From the NCBI RefSeq assembly GCF_900107585.1, contig NZ_FNQM01000009.1, positions 87,739-151,738 on the forward strand: 64,000 nucleotides of DNA, given 5' to 3'. Shown one piece after another: positions 60,498 to 64,000 of the stretch (position 1 is the first letter of the stretch; the number at the start of each line of letters is the position of its first letter). A program made the translations under genes and the position numbers. The notes below the pieces were generated by a model. The model ran no database searches. It was not told the origin of the DNA and was given only the letters and a program-made list of their open reading frames with translations. The stretch is from Rubrimonas cliftonensis (GTDB taxonomy: Bacteria > Pseudomonadota > Alphaproteobacteria > Rhodobacterales > Rhodobacteraceae).

Positions 60498-61703
60498 ATG
60501 GCGTCATATCGGGCCATGGTGAACGTCGTGATTCTGGCCGTGGCGCTGGCGTGCGCGCTCGCCCTCGCCTATCCGCGGCTGTCGCAGGCGACGCTGTGGC
60601 GCGCGACCGTCACGCCGCTGGCCTCGATCATCGGCAGCGGCTTTCTCGTCCTCGGCCCCGTCCTGCACGCGTCCTACGGCTGGGCCGCCCCGCTCGCGAT
60701 GGCGGCGCTCTGCCTCTGCGCGTGGCTTTTCGGCGCGGCGATCCGCAGCAACATCCGCGCGCTGGAGGCGTCGCCCGAGCGCTGCGCGGCGGCGCGCGCG
60801 CTGGAGACCGCCGCATCCTGGACGCTGGCCTTCGCCTATGTCGTCTCGGTCGCCTACTATCTCAACCTCCTCGGCGCCTTCGGCGTGAGCCTGACCGAGG
60901 TGGACGACCGTTTCCACGCGCGGGCGCTGACGAGCTGCGTCTTCGTCCTGATCCTGTTCGTGGGCGTGTTCTACGGCTTCGGGGCGCTGGAGCGGCTGGA
61001 GCAGGCGTCGGTGAGCGTGAAGCTCGCGATCATCGCGGGGCTGCTGGCCGGGCTGGCGGCGCATTTCGGCGCGGCGGCGACCGCCGGCGCGCTGGTCGCC
61101 GCGCCGGTGACGCTGTCGCCCTGGCATGGGCTGACCCTCGCTTTCGGCCTCATCGTCACCGTTCAGGGCTTCGAGACCTCGCGCTATCTCGGGGCGCGCT
61201 ACGACGCGCCGACGCGCATCCGCTCCATGCGGCTCGCGCAGCTTCTCTCCGCCGGCGTCTATCTCGTCTATATCGGCCTGCTCAGCTATTCCTTCGCGCC
61301 GGGCGCGCTGGGCCTCGACGAGACGGCGATCATCGACATGATCCGCGTCGTGGCGCCGGTGCTGCCGGCGATGCTCGTCGCCGCCGCGCTCAGCGCCCAG
61401 TTCAGCGCGGCGGTTGCGGACACCGGGGGCTCTGGCGGGCTGATCGAGGAGCTGACCGGCGGGCGCGTGCCGGCGCGGGCGGGCTATGCGCTGCTCGTCG
61501 CGATCGGGCTCGCGCTCACCTGGACCGCGGACGTCTTCGAGATCATCAGCTACGCCTCGCGGGCCTTCGCGCTCTACTATGCGCTGCAATCGGCGATCGC
61601 GGCGCTCTCAACGGCGCGCGCCGCGCCAGGCCGCGCCGCCGGCTTCGTCGCGCTCGCCTGCCTGGGCCTCGCCATGGCGCTGCTCGGCAGGTCGGCGGAG
61701 TGA
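60498..61703 (+). CDS. APC-superfamily-like membrane transporter
   Basis: About 401 residues (an ATG 18 bases later is also possible) with 11-12 hydrophobic helices. TPLASIIGSGFLVLGPVLHASYG in the first helix pair is the broken-helix GSG motif of APC/LeuT-fold carriers, and IVTVQGFETSRYLGARYDAPTRIRSMRLAQ resembles helix 6 and the following loop. This suggests a cation-coupled or exchange transporter for amino acids or amines. I do not recognise a precise family. It follows lpiA after 112 bases and may be transcribed with it. Confidence 0.75.
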   Translation: MASYRAMVNVVILAVALACALALAYPRLSQATLWRATVTPLASIIGSGFLVLGPVLHASYGWAAPLAMAALCLCAWLFGAAIRSNIRALEASPERCAAARALETAASWTLAFAYVVSVAYYLNLLGAFGVSLTEVDDRFHARALTSCVFVLILFVGVFYGFGALERLEQASVSVKLAIIAGLLAGLAAHFGAAATAGALVAAPVTLSPWHGLTLAFGLIVTVQGFETSRYLGARYDAPTRIRSMRLAQLLSAGVYLVYIGLLSYSFAPGALGLDETAIIDMIRVVAPVLPAMLVAAALSAQFSAAVADTGGSGGLIEELTGGRVPARAGYALLVAIGLALTWTADVFEIISYASRAFALYYALQSAIAALSTARAAPGRAAGFVALACLGLAMALLGRSAE

Positions 61704-61710
61704 CGGGTCC

Positions 61711-61720
61711 GGGGGGGGGG
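61711..61720. repeat. run of ten G
   Basis: A homopolymer of ten G between the convergent transporter and hypothetical genes. It lies outside both coding regions. Such tracts are slippage-prone and also a common assembly error. Confidence 0.9.
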
Positions 61721-61741
61721 TGCCGCCGCACGGGCCGGGGA

Positions 61742-62203
61742 TCAGCCTTCGGAGAGCTTGAGCAGCGCCGCGCCCGGCGAGGGCAGCCCGGCGGCCAGCC
61801 CGTCCGCGGCGGCTTCGAGCAGGGCGTCGGCGAGGTCTTCCGCGGTGCGCCCGGCGAGCGCCCCGGCCAGCGCATGGCCGCCCTCCGTCTCGAGATAGAC
61901 CTCGGCGCGGAAGCCGCCGCCGGCCGGCTCGATCGCTAGCTTCTCGATCACGACGTTGACGATCCGCCCGTCGCGCCCGTCGCGCCAGCCCACCACGACC
62001 TCCCCCGCGTCATACATCCGCGTCAGCGTCTCGGCCCGCGCCAGCACGTTCATCTCGGAAATCTCGACGCCGGCTAGCGCGAGGAAGCCGCCCGAGGCCG
62101 ACATCAGCCCGTGCACGGCGGTCAGCCCGCCCTCGATGGCGGCGATCTCCTCGGGCTCTTCGATCGGCAGCCGGCGGGGTCGGGGCAGATTGGTCACGCT
62201 CAT
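61742..62203 (-). CDS. hypothetical protein
   Basis: 153 residues, acidic, soluble, no signal peptide or membrane segment. Visible pieces: IAAIEGGLTAVHGLMSASGGFLALAGVEISEMNVLARAETLTRMYDAGEVVVGWRDG and a C-terminal Ala/Leu helix. I do not recognise a family. Codon bias and start context support a real gene, 70 bases downstream of a flavodoxin-like oxidoreductase gene on the same strand, so they may be co-transcribed. Confidence 0.7.
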   Translation of the reverse strand: MSVTNLPRPRRLPIEEPEEIAAIEGGLTAVHGLMSASGGFLALAGVEISEMNVLARAETLTRMYDAGEVVVGWRDGRDGRIVNVVIEKLAIEPAGGGFRAEVYLETEGGHALAGALAGRTAEDLADALLEAAADGLAAGLPSPGAALLKLSEG

Positions 62204-62273
62204 GGCCCCAGCATGGCGTTCTCGGCGCCGGAAGGCCAGCCGGGCGGGCGCGCCCTGCGCGGCGGGGCGGTTT

Positions 62274-62861
62274 TCAGAGCGAGGCGAGCGCCTTCGCCAC
62301 CTTGGCCCGGAACCGCTCGCGGCTCTCGGGGGTGGAGCTGTCCATCAGGTAGTGGGCGAGATAGGTCGTTCGGCAGCCCCGCGCCATCAGCAGCCGGCAG
62401 CCGCGCGTCAGGATCGCCTTGCCCGGCGCGCCGACCAGCCGCGTCAGCCACCACGACGCGCCGCAGGTCGTGACCACGACGAGGCGGCGGATGTGGGTGA
62501 GCTTCGGGACGATGGTCTCGCCAGGCCGCGGCAGGGCGAAGGCCACGCCGGGAACCCACACCCGCTCCAGCCAGCCGTGCAGCATCGCCGGCATCGAGTA
62601 CCACCAGGTCGGATAGACGAACACCAGCGCCTCCGCCCGGGCCAGCAGCGCCGCATGGCGCTCGACGCCCGCGGTGTTGCGCGCGCCGTCCTCGATCGCC
62701 TCCCAGCGCTCGCGGGTGAGCACCGGGTCGAAGCCCTCGGCGTAGAGGTCGATCGTCTCGACCTCATGGCCGCTGGCGGCGATGGCCTCGCGCGCGGTGC
62801 GCAGGAGGCCCGCGTTGTAGCTGTCGGGCGAGGGATGGGCGTGGACGATCAGGACGCGCAT
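62274..62861 (-). CDS. NAD(P)H-quinone oxidoreductase-like flavodoxin-fold protein
   Basis: 195 residues of the NQO/KefF flavodoxin-like family: MRVLIVHAHPSPDSYNAGLLRTA at the N-terminus and LVFVYPTWWYSMPAMLHGWLERVWVPGVAF in the FMN-binding loop. It probably reduces quinones or xenobiotics with NAD(P)H in the cytoplasm. No regulator or transporter nearby clarifies the physiological substrate. Confidence 0.9.
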   Translation of the reverse strand: MRVLIVHAHPSPDSYNAGLLRTAREAIAASGHEVETIDLYAEGFDPVLTRERWEAIEDGARNTAGVERHAALLARAEALVFVYPTWWYSMPAMLHGWLERVWVPGVAFALPRPGETIVPKLTHIRRLVVVTTCGASWWLTRLVGAPGKAILTRGCRLLMARGCRTTYLAHYLMDSSTPESRERFRAKVAKALASL

Positions 62862-62971
62862 GGGGTGGGAACCTCGGGCAGGAGCGCAGGCGGAGCGGCC
62901 GCCTCGGGATAGCAGCCCCGCCGCGCGCGCACTACGCCCTTGCGCGGGGCATGGCCGGGTCGCGCGCCGCC

Positions 62972-63811
62972 TCAGCCGCCGCGCCGCGCGATGAAGGCGA
63001 GCCGCTCGAAGAGATGGACGTCCTGTTCGTTCTTCAGGAGCGCCCCGTGCAGCTTCGGCAGCGCCGTGCGGGCGTCGGCCCGCAGGTCGGACGGATCGAG
63101 ATCCTCCGCGGCGAGCAGGCGGATCCAGTCCAGCGCCTCCGAGGTGGAGGGCTTCTTCTTCAGCCCCGGCGTCTCGCGCACGGCGTAGAACTGCGTCAGC
63201 GCCTCGCGCATCAGCGTCTGCTTGACTCCGGGAAAATGCACCTCGACGATGCGCGCCAGCGTCTCGGCGTCGGGGAAGCGGATGAAGTGGAAGAAGCAGC
63301 GCCGCAGGAACGCGTCGGGCAGCTCCTTTTCGTTGTTGGAGGTGATGACGACGATGGGGCGATGCTTCGCCGCGATGGTCTCGCCGGTCTCGTAGACGTA
63401 GAAATCCATGCGGTCGAGTTCCTGAAGCAGGTCGTTGGGGAACTCGATGTCGGCCTTGTCGATCTCGTCGATCAGCAGGACCACCTTTTCATCGGCGGCG
63501 AAGGCCTCCCACAGCTTGCCGGGGCGGATGTAGTTCGAGACGTCGGCCACCTTCGGGTCGCCAAGCTGGCTGTCGCGCAGCCGCGAGACCGCGTCGTATT
63601 CGTAAAGACCCTGCTGCGCGCGGGTGGTGGACTTCACGCTCCACTCGATCAGCCGCAGCCCCAGCGCCCCGGCGATCTGCCGCGCCAGCTCGGTCTTGCC
63701 GGTGCCGGGCTCGCCCTTCACCAGCAGGGGGCGCTCCAGCGCGATGGCCGCGTTCACCGCCACCATCAGGTCTTCGGTCGCCACGTATCCCGGCGCGCCT
63801 TCGAACCGCAT
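62972..63811 (-). CDS. MoxR-family AAA+ ATPase
   Basis: 279 residues from the ATG at 63811 (GGGGGATGG upstream). Walker A is VKGEPGTGKTELARQIAGALG, Walker B VVLLIDEIDKAD, with ITSNNEKELPDAFLRRCFFHFIRFPD as sensor and arginine-finger region, typical of the MoxR branch close to CoxD. These chaperone-like ATPases work with a VWA-domain partner, whose gene would be expected just beyond or before this one; none is seen downstream in the window. Confidence 0.92.
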   Translation of the reverse strand: MRFEGAPGYVATEDLMVAVNAAIALERPLLVKGEPGTGKTELARQIAGALGLRLIEWSVKSTTRAQQGLYEYDAVSRLRDSQLGDPKVADVSNYIRPGKLWEAFAADEKVVLLIDEIDKADIEFPNDLLQELDRMDFYVYETGETIAAKHRPIVVITSNNEKELPDAFLRRCFFHFIRFPDAETLARIVEVHFPGVKQTLMREALTQFYAVRETPGLKKKPSTSEALDWIRLLAAEDLDPSDLRADARTALPKLHGALLKNEQDVHLFERLAFIARRGG

Positions 63812-64000
63812 CGAACCATCCCCCAACATGTTGCAATGCAAAAAATAACAGGCCGGGCGCAGACCGCAAGCGGGCCGGTTTTGCATCGACAGTAGCGGGA
63901 CGGAGGGCTATGTTGCGCAAAGGTGGCTGGCGGAGGGATTCACGTCGCGAATCCAGCGTGATAGCCGGGGTGGATGAGCAAGCCGACACCCCCGACGTAC
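63812..64000. other. upstream region of the MoxR gene and window edge
   Basis: Contains the palindrome CAACATGTTG near 63827 and an AT-rich TGCAATGCAAAAAATAAC stretch that may be the MoxR-gene promoter. On the plus strand an ATG at 63974 (MSKPTPPTY) with GGGGTGG before it could start a gene cut by the window edge; nine residues are too few to identify. Confidence 0.4.

Overview
The window is a very GC-rich bacterial chromosome segment with dense coding and strong G/C bias at third codon positions. Gene content points to an alphaproteobacterium, most likely in or near the Rhodobacterales: adjacent glnB-glnA and glnK-amtB, the tRNA-Leu/tig/clpP/clpX/lon housekeeping block, hslV/hslU, a VPLPA-type C-terminal sorting signal, an lpiA/acvB pair, TRAP and branched-chain-type ABC transporters, and a pair of light-harvesting (LH) antenna polypeptides. 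The antenna genes mean the organism, or a recent ancestor, makes bacteriochlorophyll. I cannot name the genus. I see no transposase, prophage, CRISPR array or rRNA.

Layout. 1-4.1 kb (minus): a urea/amide-type ABC transporter (binding protein, two permeases, the last cut by the window edge) directly downstream of a flotillin-like protein. 4.9-6.2 kb: a secreted alpha/beta hydrolase with a VPLPA-CTERM tail. 6.6-15.4 kb: a LysR regulator, a six-gene minus-strand operon (two-subunit transketolase, SDR dehydrogenase, TRAP transporter) and a divergent full-length transketolase; together a sugar or sugar-acid uptake and catabolism locus of unknown substrate. 15.8-17.4 kb: MarR regulator divergent from two VOC-fold genes, with a perfect palindrome between. 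17.8-20.9 kb: hslV, an unusual integral membrane protein, then hslU, all translationally coupled. 21.1-24.8 kb: small lipoprotein, Lrp-type ligand-binding domain protein, a repeat-rich gap, prfC and a periplasmic histidine phosphatase.

24.9-34.9 kb is the most coherent accessory locus, ten plus-strand genes: HTH-cupin regulator, nitrilase-family amidohydrolase, a branched-chain/urea-type ABC transporter whose second permease is fused to its ATPase, a DUF1028 protein, an AtzG-like small subunit, an AtzE-like amidase and a second amidase. It reads as uptake and stepwise hydrolysis of an amide- or ureide-containing nitrogen compound. It is followed by a membrane b-type/ferric-reductase-like protein and a Tat-exported intradiol-dioxygenase-like protein (minus), then glnB-glnA.

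38.3-47.0 kb: NAD(P)HX repair enzyme, tRNA-Leu(UAG), tig, then the LH beta/alpha pair on the opposite strand with a TGT-N12-ACA (PpsR/CrtJ-type) box, then clpP, clpX, lon. 47.3-51.3 kb: a hybrid histidine kinase overlapping a binding protein that has no permease partners. 51.5-53.0 kb: a signal-peptide-less subtilase coupled to a small zinc metallopeptidase. 53.3-55.1 kb: glnK-amtB behind a textbook sigma-54 promoter and an upstream NtrC-type site. 55.2-64 kb: D-threonine aldolase/D-serine dehydratase-like enzyme, rpmB, acvB/virJ-like and lpiA/mprF-like genes in divergent arrangement, an APC-like transporter, a hypothetical protein, a flavodoxin-fold oxidoreductase and a MoxR-type AAA ATPase.

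Nitrogen is a recurring theme: two amide/urea-type ABC systems, three amidase/nitrilase enzymes, and both PII proteins with their partners lie within 55 kb.
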